Shown: positions 17,644 to 27,418 of the stretch, one piece after another
Numbering within the stretch: position 1 is the first letter of the stretch
How the letters are laid out: every line of letters begins with the position of its first letter
Source: Marinobacter litoralis
GTDB taxonomy: Bacteria; Pseudomonadota; Gammaproteobacteria; Pseudomonadales; Oleiphilaceae
DNA length: 64,000 nt
Direction of reading: 5' to 3'
NCBI RefSeq assembly: GCF_003336705.1
Contig: NZ_QMDL01000001.1
Coordinates: forward strand, 930,001-994,000
Notes under the pieces: model-generated
Seen by the model: only the letters and a program-made list of their open reading frames with translations
What the model was told of the DNA's origin: nothing
Database searches by the model: none
Translations under genes and position numbers: made by a program

Positions 17644-18666
17644 TTGAGGCAAGGTTTGATACACCAATGGAGGGGCTGGATAAATCGCCGGATTCCCCGT
17701 TCAGATCATCAAGTGTTCAGCCAAAAGAACCTCTTCATTTTACCCACCGGGGCAGGGGTGGTATTTGGCATCCTGCTGCTGATCATGCTGATTACCGGTA
17801 TTAACTACCAAAACAGCCTTATTTACCTGATGACCTTCGTGCTGGGCACTGTCTTTATTGGCGCTATGCACCAAACCCATCGCAATTTGTCGGGGCTGTC
17901 TCTGTCAATCACGCGGACCGGAGAAGGCGTAGCCGGCGATGACATTCCTTTTTATCTACGATTGACTGCCGGCAAGGATCAGGCCGTTGCGATTCAGGTG
18001 TCCGTGGAAGATTCGGTGATTGAGCAGCTTCACATTCCAGCCGGCTCAACCAAAGACGTGGTGTTGCCTGTTCCGTCTGCCCATCGCGGGTATGTGCGTC
18101 CGGATCGCATTCGTATCGAAACCCGATTTCCTTTTGGATTGTTAAAGGCCTGGTCTTGGCTGCGGCCTTCATCGGCCGCTCTTGCCTATCCGCGCCCTTT
18201 AGTTGCGCCCGACGCGGGAAGTCTGGTTGATGATGGCAGTGAAGCGGCAGCTGCAAAGCCGGTGGTTGGGCAGGACAACGCTGACCTACGCCCCTTCAGG
18301 GAGGGGGATTTGAGCCAACGTGTGATGTGGAAACGCTTCGCCCGTTCCGGTCAGATGGTGGTCGCGGATTGGCAAGGTGAGCAGGGTAGTCCGCATTGGC
18401 TGGACTTTAATGCCTTCCCTGGTGCCGATACGGAACTTCGATTGAGTTATCTGGCTTGGTTGGTGGCGGATCGGGTACAGCAAGGCGCTCGCTTTGGGCT
18501 TAACCTGCCGGGTGAAATCATTGAACCGGATTCAGGTTATGCGCATGGTGACCGTTGCATGCGAGCGCTTGCCGCTTGGGGCGAAAAGCCGCCCAGAGAT
18601 CAGGATGCCTTGCCCTTCGGAACACGAAAATCTTTGGATGCCAGTTATAAGGGGGCCGCGGAATGA
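17644..18666 (+). CDS. DUF58 domain protein
   Basis: 340 residues from the TTG at 17644, which has GGAGGG 4 bp upstream; an in-frame TTG at 17632 has no such site. Two membrane segments (about residues 30-75, LPTGAGVVFGILLLIMLITG and the next helix) precede the DUF58 region. That region contains DNADLRPFREGDLSQRVMWK, the family signature around RPYxxGD-x-R-x-I-x-W, and later DWQGEQGS. DUF58 proteins usually sit with a MoxR ATPase and a TgpA-type transglutaminase and are thought to act in envelope maturation. TgpA follows here with an ATGA overlap, but no moxR lies upstream. Confidence 0.88.
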   Translation: MRQGLIHQWRGWINRRIPRSDHQVFSQKNLFILPTGAGVVFGILLLIMLITGINYQNSLIYLMTFVLGTVFIGAMHQTHRNLSGLSLSITRTGEGVAGDDIPFYLRLTAGKDQAVAIQVSVEDSVIEQLHIPAGSTKDVVLPVPSAHRGYVRPDRIRIETRFPFGLLKAWSWLRPSSAALAYPRPLVAPDAGSLVDDGSEAAAAKPVVGQDNADLRPFREGDLSQRVMWKRFARSGQMVVADWQGEQGSPHWLDFNAFPGADTELRLSYLAWLVADRVQQGARFGLNLPGEIIEPDSGYAHGDRCMRALAAWGEKPPRDQDALPFGTRKSLDASYKGAAE

Positions 18667-20750
18667 GCCTGTTGAGTCATTTCAACCTGGGCCAGGCTGA
18701 CAATGCCGATAGTGCGATACCGGCAATTCCTTCTGGCGCTTTGCTTTGGTTGATTGGGGCCTTTGCTCTGTTGCTGGCACCGCAGTGGGACCGTTTGCCG
18801 TGGTGGTTGATTGGCGCTTGTGCGGTCTTGGCCGTGTGGCGTTGGCTGGCTCAACAAGGCAAATTCAGGCTGCCCGGGCGATGGTTGAAAACCGGTGTCA
18901 TGTTAGTACTGGTTGCAGTGTATGTAGCCACAGTGCAAGGCCGGTTTACGGTTGATACGGCTGCGTCGTTTTTTGTGCTGGCGGTCGGTTTGAAATGGCT
19001 CGAAACCCGCACAGCCCGGGATTTCTATGTCCTGTTTTTTATCTTGGTCTATCTCGCGGCGGTAAATTTCCTGTTTCAGCAAAACATTGTATGGGCGTTG
19101 CTTACCTTTGCTGCCATAGGGTGCCTGCTGGTAGGGCTTCAAATTTTGAATGCGCCGGCGTTGCCGGGTAATTTTCGCGCCGGCTGGAGGCGGTTAGGCC
19201 TGTTGTTGCTTAAAACTCTGCCCATTGTGGTGCTCCTTTTCGTGTTTTTCCCGCGAATGGCGCCTTTGTGGAGTGTGCCTCTGGTATCAGGGCAGGCGCG
19301 AAGCGGTATTTCGGACTCCATGCGGCCCGGTGATATTTCCAATCTTGCCCAGAGTAGCGAAAGGGCTTTTCGAGTGACATTTGGCGGTTCCAATCCGGAT
19401 TATAGGGACCGCTATTGGCGAGGTTTGATACTCGATTATCTGGATGGTGAAACCTGGCGCCAACGGGATGAGGAACCGTTCCGCCGGTTGGGGCGGGTAG
19501 TTACTGATGCTGGGGCAGGCCCGCTCGCCGAGAACGAATACGACGTATTGATGGAACCAACGGATCAGCGTTGGGCATTTACCCTGGAGAATTCAGTCGC
19601 GGCCTCCAGCAACGTCTTTCCAGCGGGTGAGGATTTATTTCGCTTCGACCGGCCTGCAGACAGCCCGATACGTTACCGCATGGGGTTGGCTTCGGCACCG
19701 GTGTCTAACGCAACGGAGCTCAGCCCGGTTCAACGGAACCGTTATCTGCAGTTGCCACGCAGTGGCAATCCTAGGGCCCGGGCGCTGGCGGAAGATATGG
19801 CCGCTGAGCTGGAACCTGCAGAATTGGTCAACGAGCTCATGCGCAGGTTCCGTGAACAAGCTTACTACTACACGCTTCGCCCCCCGACCATGCCCGAGGA
19901 CGGGGTAGACGCATTGCTATTCGATAACAAGCGTGGTTTTTGTGCCCATTATGCCGGGGCTTCAACCTTTTTGTTCAGAGCCGCAGGTATACCGGCACGG
20001 ATCGTTGTAGGTTATCAAGGCGGTGATCCGGGTGCGGGCGGTGAGTATCTGATCGTGCGCCAATACGACGCACACGCGTGGGTAGAAGTGTGGTTAGAAG
20101 GCCGTGGCTGGGTGAGAGTCGATCCCACGGCCGCCATTGCGCCGAGCCGAATAGAATCCGGGCTCAGAGAAGCGGTAGAGGAAGAAGGCTCGTTTCTTGA
20201 AAATGATTTCACATCGCTTCAGCGTTATCAGGGTTTCGCGGCACTCCAATGGGTGGGGCTTCAGTTGGATCGGATTAATTACCAGTGGCAACGCTGGGTA
20301 GTCGGATACCAAGGTCAGAGCCAGTTAGATCTTATGTCTCGTTTACCGGGCGGAATGGGATTGAAGGAGCTGGGTTACATCACGGCCGGGATTGTTGGTT
20401 TGGCCCTATTGATTGCCGGAATCGTTTCAGGAGTGAGTCTGAAGAGCGGTGAGCGGCGTGACGGATTCGGAAGAGCCATGGAGAGCTGGCGGCGTATCTG
20501 CCAGCAAGCCGGGGTCCCGGTGCGCAGTGGCGAGACCCCGATGGTCCAGGCCGAACGTTTGGCTCTTGCGCGGCCAGCCGTAGCAGAATCGGCAAGGACT
20601 TTTGCCCGAGCGGTGAACAGCCATTACTATAGGCAGGAGCCGTTATCGCAGGGCGGTGAAGACCTGCAGCGGCTCAAGCGATTATTAAAAGCCATCAAAC
20701 GTCAGCTTCGGCATGATGGCCAACGACGTTCCACAGGCCCGGATAAATGA
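18663..20750 (+). CDS. tgpA: TgpA-like membrane transglutaminase (DUF3488 + transglutaminase core)
   Basis: 695 residues. Several N-terminal membrane helices (about 18-190) form the DUF3488/TgpA region. A periplasmic transglutaminase-like core follows, with the triad Cys427 (GFCAHYAG), His471 (YDAHAWVEVW) and Asp487 (VRVDPTAAI). One further helix lies near 570-590, with a cytoplasmic DUF4129-like tail. In P. aeruginosa TgpA is an essential periplasmic transglutaminase of unclear substrate. The start overlaps the DUF58 stop and the stop overlaps the holB start (ATGA both times), so translation of DUF58, tgpA and holB is probably coupled. Confidence 0.92.
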   Translation: MSLLSHFNLGQADNADSAIPAIPSGALLWLIGAFALLLAPQWDRLPWWLIGACAVLAVWRWLAQQGKFRLPGRWLKTGVMLVLVAVYVATVQGRFTVDTAASFFVLAVGLKWLETRTARDFYVLFFILVYLAAVNFLFQQNIVWALLTFAAIGCLLVGLQILNAPALPGNFRAGWRRLGLLLLKTLPIVVLLFVFFPRMAPLWSVPLVSGQARSGISDSMRPGDISNLAQSSERAFRVTFGGSNPDYRDRYWRGLILDYLDGETWRQRDEEPFRRLGRVVTDAGAGPLAENEYDVLMEPTDQRWAFTLENSVAASSNVFPAGEDLFRFDRPADSPIRYRMGLASAPVSNATELSPVQRNRYLQLPRSGNPRARALAEDMAAELEPAELVNELMRRFREQAYYYTLRPPTMPEDGVDALLFDNKRGFCAHYAGASTFLFRAAGIPARIVVGYQGGDPGAGGEYLIVRQYDAHAWVEVWLEGRGWVRVDPTAAIAPSRIESGLREAVEEEGSFLENDFTSLQRYQGFAALQWVGLQLDRINYQWQRWVVGYQGQSQLDLMSRLPGGMGLKELGYITAGIVGLALLIAGIVSGVSLKSGERRDGFGRAMESWRRICQQAGVPVRSGETPMVQAERLALARPAVAESARTFARAVNSHYYRQEPLSQGGEDLQRLKRLLKAIKRQLRHDGQRRSTGPDK

Positions 20751-21778
20751 CGGACATAGCACAGGAAATGCCTTGGCTCGCTGATCATTGGCGAAGCGTT
20801 CAGCAGCGTATGACCCAAGGGCGCCTGCCTCACGCGCTGTTGGTGGGTGGTGAACGAGGTGTTGGCAAACAGGCGTGGGCGCAAGCCGTTGGCGCGCTCC
20901 TGCTGTGTGAAGCACCGAGCGGGATGGCAACAGGTTTACCCTTGGCGTGCGGGCACTGCAAACAGTGTGAGTTGCTGGCGGCAGGGACTCATCCCGATTT
21001 GCGGGTCTACGCCCCTGAAAAATCACGGATGATCAAAGTTGATCAGATCCGTGCGTTGACCTCGTTTGCGGTGTCTTCGGCACAGGTCGCTCAACATAAG
21101 GTCGCCATCATAGACCGGGCGGACCAACTAAACATTAATGCCGCCAACGCGTTGCTGAAAACCCTGGAAGAGCCGCAGCCGGATGTAACTTTGCTGTTGT
21201 TGCAAGAGAGCGGGCGGCCGATATTGCCGACGATCCGGTCGCGCTGTCAGGCGCTTGCGCTGTCGCTTCCTACCGCCGAGCAGGCGAGCCAATGGTTGGC
21301 AACCAAGGTGGCGAGTCTCGATGACGATACCCGGCCGTCGGATCGGGATCTGGCGCGCAGCTTGTTGCTTTCCGGCAACGCGCCTCGATTGGCGTTTGAA
21401 TATGCCACCGGAGAATTTTTATCCCTTCGGGATGCTGCGTTTGAAGCCTTCCGCCAATTCATGAAGGGGCAGGTTGGCGTAGGTGAAGCTGCAAAGAAAT
21501 TCAAAGCTTTGGGCGTTGATGACGCACTTTGGCTGTTTGAAAATTGGGCAGCAGATCTTGCGAGGTGCTGTGCCGGCGGGGAAGTGTCTGACCCCGAAAC
21601 CGCCGATATGTTTGGCTACCTTGCCCGAAGCAATCCGGCTTGGCGTGCCCATGAGTTGTTGGATAAAGTAAAAGAAAGCCGCAGTGCTGCGGTATACAAC
21701 GCCAGTCCCGAACTGGAGGCCAGTCAGCTGTTGATCGCTTGGCGATCGTTGATGCCGGTGCGGCGCAAGGCAAGTTGA
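20747..21778 (+). CDS. holB: DNA polymerase III delta prime subunit
   Basis: 343 residues. Clamp-loader AAA fold: a degenerate P-loop GERGVGKQAW in which the usual Ser/Thr after Lys is Gln, as expected for the non-hydrolysing delta prime. A zinc-binding group includes CGHCKQC followed by GTHPDLRV. Sensor-type features are AIIDRADQLNINAANALLKT followed by LEEP, and LPTIRSRCQAL. It helps load the sliding clamp during replication. It overlaps the tgpA stop. In Pseudomonas holB follows tmk; here it follows a transglutaminase gene, so the operon has a different head. pilZ lies downstream, as in Pseudomonas. Confidence 0.93.
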   Translation: MTDIAQEMPWLADHWRSVQQRMTQGRLPHALLVGGERGVGKQAWAQAVGALLLCEAPSGMATGLPLACGHCKQCELLAAGTHPDLRVYAPEKSRMIKVDQIRALTSFAVSSAQVAQHKVAIIDRADQLNINAANALLKTLEEPQPDVTLLLLQESGRPILPTIRSRCQALALSLPTAEQASQWLATKVASLDDDTRPSDRDLARSLLLSGNAPRLAFEYATGEFLSLRDAAFEAFRQFMKGQVGVGEAAKKFKALGVDDALWLFENWAADLARCCAGGEVSDPETADMFGYLARSNPAWRAHELLDKVKESRSAAVYNASPELEASQLLIAWRSLMPVRRKAS

Positions 21779-21884
21779 GCTTTGTTTAAGATCAGCTGCT
21801 ATGATTGTGAAATATCGGGAAATTCTTGGCGAAAAATAGCATAAAATAACGTCACGAAACTTTTAGCATTCAAAGGTGTTTGAT

Positions 21885-22235
21885 ATGGGCCCCGGATTCG
21901 GAGCACGCAGCGGTATACTGACCCTGACCATTAAAGATAAGGCGGTTCTTTACGCTGCCTACATGCCGTACATCCGACAAGGTGGTTTGTTCATTCCCAC
22001 CCAAAAGCAATATCAGTTGGGGGATGAAGTCTTTCTGTTGCTCAACCTGATGGACGAGCCAGAAAAAATTCCAGTCGCTGGTAAAGTGGTGTGGATTACT
22101 CCAAAGGGTGCTCAGGGCAACCGGGCTGCGGGTATTGGTGTTCAGTTTAATGGTGATGATGAAACCGCGCGCACTAAAATCGAGTCATACCTTGCTGGCT
22201 CTTTGAGTTCGGATCGCCCCACGCACACGATGTAG
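21885..22235 (+). CDS. pilZ: Type IV pilus assembly protein PilZ
   Basis: 116 residues from the ATG at 21885, preceded by AAAGG 8 bp upstream; a GTG at 21876 would be a less suitable start. The sequence matches PilZ proper: LTIKDKAVLYAAYMPYI, GGLFIPT, YQLGDEVFLLLNLMDEPEKI and VVWITPKGAQGNRAAGIGVQ. Like other PilZ proteins of this type it lacks the RxxxR motif needed to bind cyclic di-GMP, so it probably works by contact with partners such as PilB and FimX. It lies 106 bp after holB. PilZ is needed for pilus biogenesis in Pseudomonas. Confidence 0.93.
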   Translation: MGPGFGARSGILTLTIKDKAVLYAAYMPYIRQGGLFIPTQKQYQLGDEVFLLLNLMDEPEKIPVAGKVVWITPKGAQGNRAAGIGVQFNGDDETARTKIESYLAGSLSSDRPTHTM

Positions 22236-22246
22236 GATCTCTCTAA

Positions 22247-23167
22247 ATGAACGATGCCGTGGCAGCTGGCAGCAGGCTTGCGAATCCGGCCGGTTGCCGG
22301 GAGGCGCTCTGGCCCCTTCAGAATATCGCATTGGCCGGGCTTACCTGGCCGGCGAAAACCCCTTCAAATGGTCACCCTCCCGTCATTATGGTGCATGGCT
22401 GGCTGGATAATGCCATGACCTTCGCCCGTTTGGCCCCTGAAGTTTCCGAGTTGGCGGATGTTTATGGCATCGATATGGCCGGGCATGGCCATTCCAATCA
22501 TCGGCCACCCGGGTATGGCTACTGGTTAACGGACTATGTTGCCGATCTTTCTGAATTGATTGATGTTCATTTTACTAAGAACGGCGAACAACCGCTGGAT
22601 TTGGTCGGCCATTCCTTGGGCGGTATTGTTTGTGCACTTTACGCCGCCGCTTTTCCGGAACGGGTTAGGCGGTTGGTGATGATAGACAGTATTGGAGCAT
22701 TAAGTCGCCCGGCGAAAGAGACCATCCCGCAGTTGCGTCGAGCTTTGCAGAAAAAGCGAAGTGGTTCTGCGCCACCGGCGGTGTATTCCTCTATCGAGAA
22801 CGCCGCAAAGATTCGGGAGGGCGGTCTCAGCCCGTTAAGCACGGAAGCGGCTGCCACTCTGGTGCCTCGCAATATGCGGGAGCATCCAGACGGATTTGTC
22901 TGGCGAACGGATGCGCGTTTGCGGCATCCAACCGCTCTTATGATGACCGAAGAGCAGGTGCACGCCTCGTTGTCGGTACTCACGGTTCCTACTTTGTTTG
23001 TGCGGGCTCAGGAAGGGCTGCTGGCCGGCCGAAAGGGATTGGATAAACGGATCGAATTAATTCCCGATTTAACCATTGTGGAAGTGCCCGGCGGGCATCA
23101 TTGTCATCTGGACGGTGATACAGCTCCGGTGGCTTCTGCTATAAAAAGGTTCCTTTTTGATGCGTGA
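22247..23167 (+). CDS. Alpha/beta-fold hydrolase
   Basis: 306 residues. Classic features: the HGWLDN oxyanion region (50-55), the nucleophile elbow GHSLGG (Ser123), an Asp-containing strand-6 to strand-7 region around VLTVPTLFVRAQEG, and a late His in VPGGHHCHLDG (about 285-290). The overall pattern resembles serine hydrolases of the epoxide hydrolase/esterase type. No signal peptide is evident, so it is probably cytoplasmic. The substrate is unknown. It begins 11 bp after pilZ and overlaps the next gene by 8 bp, pointing to one transcription unit through at least the DUF4892 gene. Confidence 0.88.
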   Translation: MNDAVAAGSRLANPAGCREALWPLQNIALAGLTWPAKTPSNGHPPVIMVHGWLDNAMTFARLAPEVSELADVYGIDMAGHGHSNHRPPGYGYWLTDYVADLSELIDVHFTKNGEQPLDLVGHSLGGIVCALYAAAFPERVRRLVMIDSIGALSRPAKETIPQLRRALQKKRSGSAPPAVYSSIENAAKIREGGLSPLSTEAAATLVPRNMREHPDGFVWRTDARLRHPTALMMTEEQVHASLSVLTVPTLFVRAQEGLLAGRKGLDKRIELIPDLTIVEVPGGHHCHLDGDTAPVASAIKRFLFDA

Positions 23168-24074
23168 ATCTGTGCGGTTTCGTTTTTTGCAAAGTCTGGT
23201 CGCTGCTGTCCTGTTCGGGATTTCTTTAACCGCGGGAGCCGAATCGTTTCGGGATGCGCCGGAAGCCTTCCCCCAATCTCGGCTTCAGTTAACCAAACCC
23301 ATTGAGTCTTCTGGCCATCTGGTGCTGTTTAGTCCAATCCGGGAAGTACGCAATGAAATTCGCTCCAAAGTATTGGCCCGTTTGCCCGTAAACGGGGAGG
23401 GGCTGTTGTACGAAGTTAACCGTGATGCCAGTCGTCAAGACGCAAGAAATCACTACTTGGAACGTCTGCAGGCGCGTGGCGCCCAGTTGCTTTTCGAATG
23501 CTCGGGTATTGACTGCGGGCGAAGCAACGTATGGGCGAATCAGGTATTCGAGCAGGCCAAGTTATTGGGTCGGGATACCGAGCAAGACTACTTTGTGGTT
23601 GCCGTATTAGACGAGCAAGGGCGCCAATGGCTGACTTCGGTGTATACCGTCACTCGTGGCAATTTGCGGGAGTATGTGTGGGTCGAGCATTTGAATGTTA
23701 CGGATGGTGCCGCCATACCAGGGTTTAAAGCGGGCAATGGTCGGGTTCAAGGTCCGGTCATTGTGCCTTGGCAAGGTGGTCTGACATACCGATTCGAGTT
23801 TACGGCCGGCGACAGGCGGCAGTTGTTGGCCTGGAGCGAGCACGCGAAAGCGGAAGTGATTTTGGTGGCCTTTTCAGAGCTCGCCAATGGTGAAGGTTTC
23901 GAGGACGCCGTTGATCGTTCCAAACAAGCCGGTGACTCCTTTGCGGAGTTGCTGGGTAAAATTGGTGTGTCCCGCAGCAAGATACAAGTGTTGCCGGTTG
24001 GGCCTGCTGTGCAGCCGATTACTCCGGACCGTTCAGGCAACCGAATTGAAGTTGTTGTTATCAAGAGGCCGTAG
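23160..24074 (+). CDS. DUF4892 domain protein, exported
   Basis: 304 residues from the ATG at 23160; a TTG at 23157 in the same frame is unlikely. A signal peptide covers about residues 1-26 (SLTAGAES). The central region (about 30-190) fits DUF4892, with LVLFSPIREVRNEIR, LLYEVNRDASRQDARNHYLE and LLFECSGIDCGRSNVWAN. The last third resembles an OmpA-like C-terminal fold, with a late RSGNRIEVVVIKRP, but it is divergent. Two Cys in CSGIDCGRS could form a disulfide. Probably periplasmic; no known function. It overlaps the hydrolase gene and is followed after 2 bp by a patatin gene. Confidence 0.82.
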   Translation: MRESVRFRFLQSLVAAVLFGISLTAGAESFRDAPEAFPQSRLQLTKPIESSGHLVLFSPIREVRNEIRSKVLARLPVNGEGLLYEVNRDASRQDARNHYLERLQARGAQLLFECSGIDCGRSNVWANQVFEQAKLLGRDTEQDYFVVAVLDEQGRQWLTSVYTVTRGNLREYVWVEHLNVTDGAAIPGFKAGNGRVQGPVIVPWQGGLTYRFEFTAGDRRQLLAWSEHAKAEVILVAFSELANGEGFEDAVDRSKQAGDSFAELLGKIGVSRSKIQVLPVGPAVQPITPDRSGNRIEVVVIKRP

Positions 24075-24076
24075 TT

Positions 24077-25297
24077 ATGGCAGAAAAGGACAAGCCGGGA
24101 TCGGATAGTGGTTCTGACGGCAAGGAACCGGTGCGCGACGCAGTGAGCGCCGTTGTTGAAAGTTCAGATGTATCGCCTCCATCGCCTGGCCGCAGGCAGA
24201 CCGGAAACGGAAAGACTGTTGCTTTGACGCTCGGCAGCGGCGGTGCCCGGGGCTACGCCCATATCGGTGCGATCGAGGTACTGCACGAACGTGGTTACAA
24301 GATCATTGCAATCTCCGGCTGTTCAATGGGGGCGCTGGTCGGCGGGATGTATGCTGCCGGCAAGCTGCAGGAATACAAAGACTGGGTAACCGGGCTAGGG
24401 CAGTTCGATGTGCTCAAACTGCTTGATGTGACGTTTACGTCTATCGGAGCTATTCGCGGCGAGAAAGTTTTTTCGGTGGTGCGGGATATTCTGGGTGACA
24501 CTCGTATTGAAGACTTGCCGATGTCTTATACCGCCGTTGCGACCGATTTGCTCGCCCACAAAGAAATCTGGTTCCAGGAAGGCCCGTTGGATCAAGCGAT
24601 ACGCGCTTCCATCGCGATTCCGAGCGTGGTCACTCCTTTGGTGCTCAACGGTCGCGTGTTGGTGGATGGGGCTTTGCTGAATCCGCTTCCGATTATTCCC
24701 ACCATCTCAGCCCATGCGGATATCGTAATGGCGGTAAACCTCAGCGGCGAAGATGATAAGCAGCGGCGCGTGCCCGATGCAGCGTTTTCATCAGAAGCCG
24801 ATGACGGTAGCGATATTGAAGAATGGGTTGGGGCGATACGGGATAAAGCGTCCCGTTGGTTTGACTGGGATACGATTAAGTCCCTTACCACCCGAAGCTC
24901 GAGCAGCGATGAAACGGCTGAAGATAAGATTAGTCGGGAAATCGCGAAAAAAACCGCTCAAGAGAACAGAAAGCTCGAACAGAAAGCCAAAGAAGAAGAG
25001 CGCATTCAGAGTAAGGCGAAGCAAAAAGATGAGCATCCCACGATTGATTGGGACAAACTGGGTATTGGTAAGTTTGATGTAATGAACCTGACGATCGAAA
25101 CCATGCAAAGCGCCTTGGTTCAGTACAAAATCGCCGGTTATCCGCCTGATCTGCTGGTGAATATTCCCAAGAACGCCAGTCGAAGTTACGACTACCATAA
25201 AGCTCCAGAATTGATTCGGCTGGGGCGAGAGCGAATGATAGCGGCATTGGATCGATTTGAGGACAGCCACAGTAGCTCGGGCCCGCTGGCGCTTTAA
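24077..25297 (+). CDS. RssA-type patatin-like phospholipase family protein
   Basis: 406 residues. A polar N-terminal extension of 45 residues precedes a patatin domain with TLGSGGARGYAHIGAIEVL (oxyanion loop), GCSMGALVGG (Ser83 nucleophile) and LVDGALLNPLPII (Asp197). From about 270 to 325 there is a highly charged Lys/Glu-rich helix that may be a coiled coil, before a final conserved patch containing NLTIETMQSALVQYKIAG. This belongs to the RssA/NTE branch of bacterial patatins, distinct from the DUF3336 type at 1.5 kb. The substrate is probably a membrane lysophospholipid or similar ester, but this is not known. It is 2 bp behind the DUF4892 gene. Confidence 0.9.
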   Translation: MAEKDKPGSDSGSDGKEPVRDAVSAVVESSDVSPPSPGRRQTGNGKTVALTLGSGGARGYAHIGAIEVLHERGYKIIAISGCSMGALVGGMYAAGKLQEYKDWVTGLGQFDVLKLLDVTFTSIGAIRGEKVFSVVRDILGDTRIEDLPMSYTAVATDLLAHKEIWFQEGPLDQAIRASIAIPSVVTPLVLNGRVLVDGALLNPLPIIPTISAHADIVMAVNLSGEDDKQRRVPDAAFSSEADDGSDIEEWVGAIRDKASRWFDWDTIKSLTTRSSSSDETAEDKISREIAKKTAQENRKLEQKAKEEERIQSKAKQKDEHPTIDWDKLGIGKFDVMNLTIETMQSALVQYKIAGYPPDLLVNIPKNASRSYDYHKAPELIRLGRERMIAALDRFEDSHSSSGPLAL

Positions 25298-25310
25298 GCA
25301 CCGCGGGTGC

Positions 25311-25339
25311 TGCAGATGTTTGGCTAATCAGCGTATAAT
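25311..25339 (+). promoter_or_regulatory. Candidate sigma-70 promoter of prmB
   Basis: A consensus TATAAT at 25334-25339 lies 39 bp before the prmB GTG. The hexamer TGCAGA, 17 bp upstream, is a weak -35. A small hairpin AGCACC-GCG-GGTGCT (25297-25311) lies just before it and may mark the end of the previous unit, but it lacks a T-run. Confidence 0.5.
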
Positions 25340-25378
25340 GCGGCGCTAAATAACCCCCCCGATCAGGAATGTTTTTTT

Positions 25379-26284
25379 GTGACTAGTCCCGTAGATGATC
25401 TGCACACCATCCGAGATTTGTTGCGCTATGCCGCTTCACGTTTCGCTGCGTCGCCGCTCTATTTCGGCCATGGAACCGATAACGTGTGGGATGAAGCTGT
25501 GCAATTGGTGCTTCGTAGTGTTCATCTGCCTTTGGAAAACAACAACATTTTCCTGGATGCACGGCTAACCCGTTCGGAAAGGGACTTGATCCTGAATCGT
25601 ATTGATCGCCGTATTAATGAGCGTGTGCCGATCGCCTATCTGTTAGGCGAGGGCTGGTTTATGGGGATGCCGTTCAACGTTGATGAGCGAGTTCTGGTTC
25701 CACGATCACCTTTGGGCGAGCTGCTTGAAAACGGTTTGCAGCCTTGGTTGGGTGACACCTACGTTCAACGAGTGCTGGATTTGTGTACGGGCAGCGGCTG
25801 CATCGGTATCGGCGCAGCGACCGTGTTTGACGAAGCAGAAGTCACGCTGTCTGATATATCGGAAGACGCGCTGGAAGTAGCGGAATCGAATATTGAACTA
25901 CACGGTCTGCAGGGCCGTGTGCAAGCGGTTCGCTCGGATGTGTTCGCAAACATTGAAGGTCGCTACGATGTCATTCTAAGCAACCCGCCTTATGTCGATG
26001 CCGAAGATATGGCAGACATGCCTGACGAGTACCGGCATGAGCCAGAGCTTGGGTTGGCTGCCGGGGAAGACGGGTTGGATATTGCGCACCGTATCATCGA
26101 AGGTGCTGCTGACCATTTGACGGAAGATGGCCTGTTGATTGTCGAAGTGGGCAACTCTTGGGGAGCCATGGACGACGCATATCCGGATTTGCCGCTGACC
26201 TGGCTTGAATTCGAAAGCGGTGGCGATGGCGTTTTCCTCCTTACCGCTCGTGATCTTCGCGAATGGCAGGCAAAAAGATCTTAA
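25379..26284 (+). CDS. prmB: Ribosomal protein L3 N5-glutamine methyltransferase
   Basis: 301 residues, GTG start. An N-terminal helical domain (about 1-95) precedes a Rossmann methyltransferase domain with [16 protein letters not shown] (SAM-binding motif I), [15 protein letters not shown] and the substrate-binding NPPY motif (about 202-205), followed by [20 protein letters not shown]. The latter is typical of PrmB as opposed to PrmC/HemK. It methylates a Gln of ribosomal protein L3 using S-adenosylmethionine. It precedes aroC by 35 bp, the same order as in Pseudomonas. Confidence 0.94.
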   Translation: MTSPVDDLHTIRDLLRYAASRFAASPLYFGHGTDNVWDEAVQLVLRSVHLPLENNNIFLDARLTRSERDLILNRIDRRINERVPIAYLLGEGWFMGMPFNVDERVLVPRSPLGELLENGLQPWLGDTYVQRVLDLCTGSGCIGIGAATVFDEAEVTLSDISEDALEVAESNIELHGLQGRVQAVRSDVFANIEGRYDVILSNPPYVDAEDMADMPDEYRHEPELGLAAGEDGLDIAHRIIEGAADHLTEDGLLIVEVGNSWGAMDDAYPDLPLTWLEFESGGDGVFLLTARDLREWQAKRS

Positions 26285-26319
26285 AGCTTTTTTATAAAAC
26301 TTACATAAAGTGCTGAAAT

Positions 26320-27414
26320 ATGTCGGGAAATACTTTCGGAAAGCTGTTTACGGTCACCACCTTCGGTGAAAGCCACGGCGCTGCTTTAGGCTGCATCATT
26401 GATGGTTGTCCACCGGGCCTGGAACTGTCTGAAGCGGATATGCAGGCGGATCTTGATCGCCGCAAACCGGGCACTTCTCGCCATACCACGCAGCGCCGGG
26501 AAGCGGACGAGGTTCGCATTCTTTCAGGTGTGTTTGAGGGTAAAACCACTGGTACGCCAATCGGGTTGATTATTGAGAACACCGATCAGCGCTCCAAAGA
26601 TTACTCCAAAATTTCCGAGCAGTTTCGGCCTGCCCACGCTGATTACACCTATCATCACAAGTACGGCAATCGGGACTATCGTGGTGGTGGCCGCTCTTCA
26701 GCCCGTGAAACAGCGATGCGGGTCGCGGCCGGCGCGGTTGCCCGTAAGTTTCTGGAGCAGCGTCTGGGGATTCGTATCCGCGGGTATTTGTCTCAGCTAG
26801 GTCCGATCAAAGTTGACAAGCTGGATTGGGAACAGGTCCATCAGAACCCGTTCTTTTGCCCGGATGCTGACAAAGTGTCGGAAATGGAAGCGTACATGGA
26901 TGCTCTTCGAAAAGAAGGGGATTCAATCGGTGCTCGTATCAATGTTGTGGCTGAAGGTGTACCGCCGGGGCTTGGCGAGCCGGTGTTTGATCGATTGGAT
27001 GCCGATCTGGCTCACGCATTGATGAGCATTAATGCAGTTAAAGGCGTCGAGATTGGTGCAGGTTTCGGGTGCATCGAACAAAAAGGCACAGAACACCGTG
27101 ATGAGCTAACACCAGAAGGCTTCCTGTCAAACGAAGCTGGTGGAGTTCTTGGAGGAATTTCCTCGGGGCAGCCGATTCTTGCCAGTATTGCATTGAAGCC
27201 AACTTCAAGTTTGCGTTTGCCCGGGCGGAGTATCGACGTGCATGGCAACCCTGTTGAGGTGATTACAACCGGTCGTCACGATCCTTGTGTTGGCATTCGG
27301 GCGACGCCCATTGCGGAAGCCATGATGGCGATCGTTTTGTTGGATCACTATCTGCGTCATCGAGCTCAAAATGGCGATGTCGAAGTCTCCACTCCGGTTA
27401 TCGGCCAGCTCTGA
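26320..27414 (+). CDS. aroC: Chorismate synthase
   Basis: 364 residues, the usual length. It begins [20 protein letters not shown], the family signature, and contains the conserved [30 protein letters not shown] and [18 protein letters not shown]. It converts 5-enolpyruvylshikimate-3-phosphate to chorismate with reduced FMN as cofactor. Chorismate feeds pabB (13.4 kb) and the tryptophan branch (trpFBA at 39-42 kb), and the pathway is opened by DAHP synthase (55.4 kb). The gene ends 19 bp before the apparent start of an MFS transporter. Confidence 0.97.
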   Translation: MSGNTFGKLFTVTTFGESHGAALGCIIDGCPPGLELSEADMQADLDRRKPGTSRHTTQRREADEVRILSGVFEGKTTGTPIGLIIENTDQRSKDYSKISEQFRPAHADYTYHHKYGNRDYRGGGRSSARETAMRVAAGAVARKFLEQRLGIRIRGYLSQLGPIKVDKLDWEQVHQNPFFCPDADKVSEMEAYMDALRKEGDSIGARINVVAEGVPPGLGEPVFDRLDADLAHALMSINAVKGVEIGAGFGCIEQKGTEHRDELTPEGFLSNEAGGVLGGISSGQPILASIALKPTSSLRLPGRSIDVHGNPVEVITTGRHDPCVGIRATPIAEAMMAIVLLDHYLRHRAQNGDVEVSTPVIGQL

Positions 27415-27418
27415 TCAT

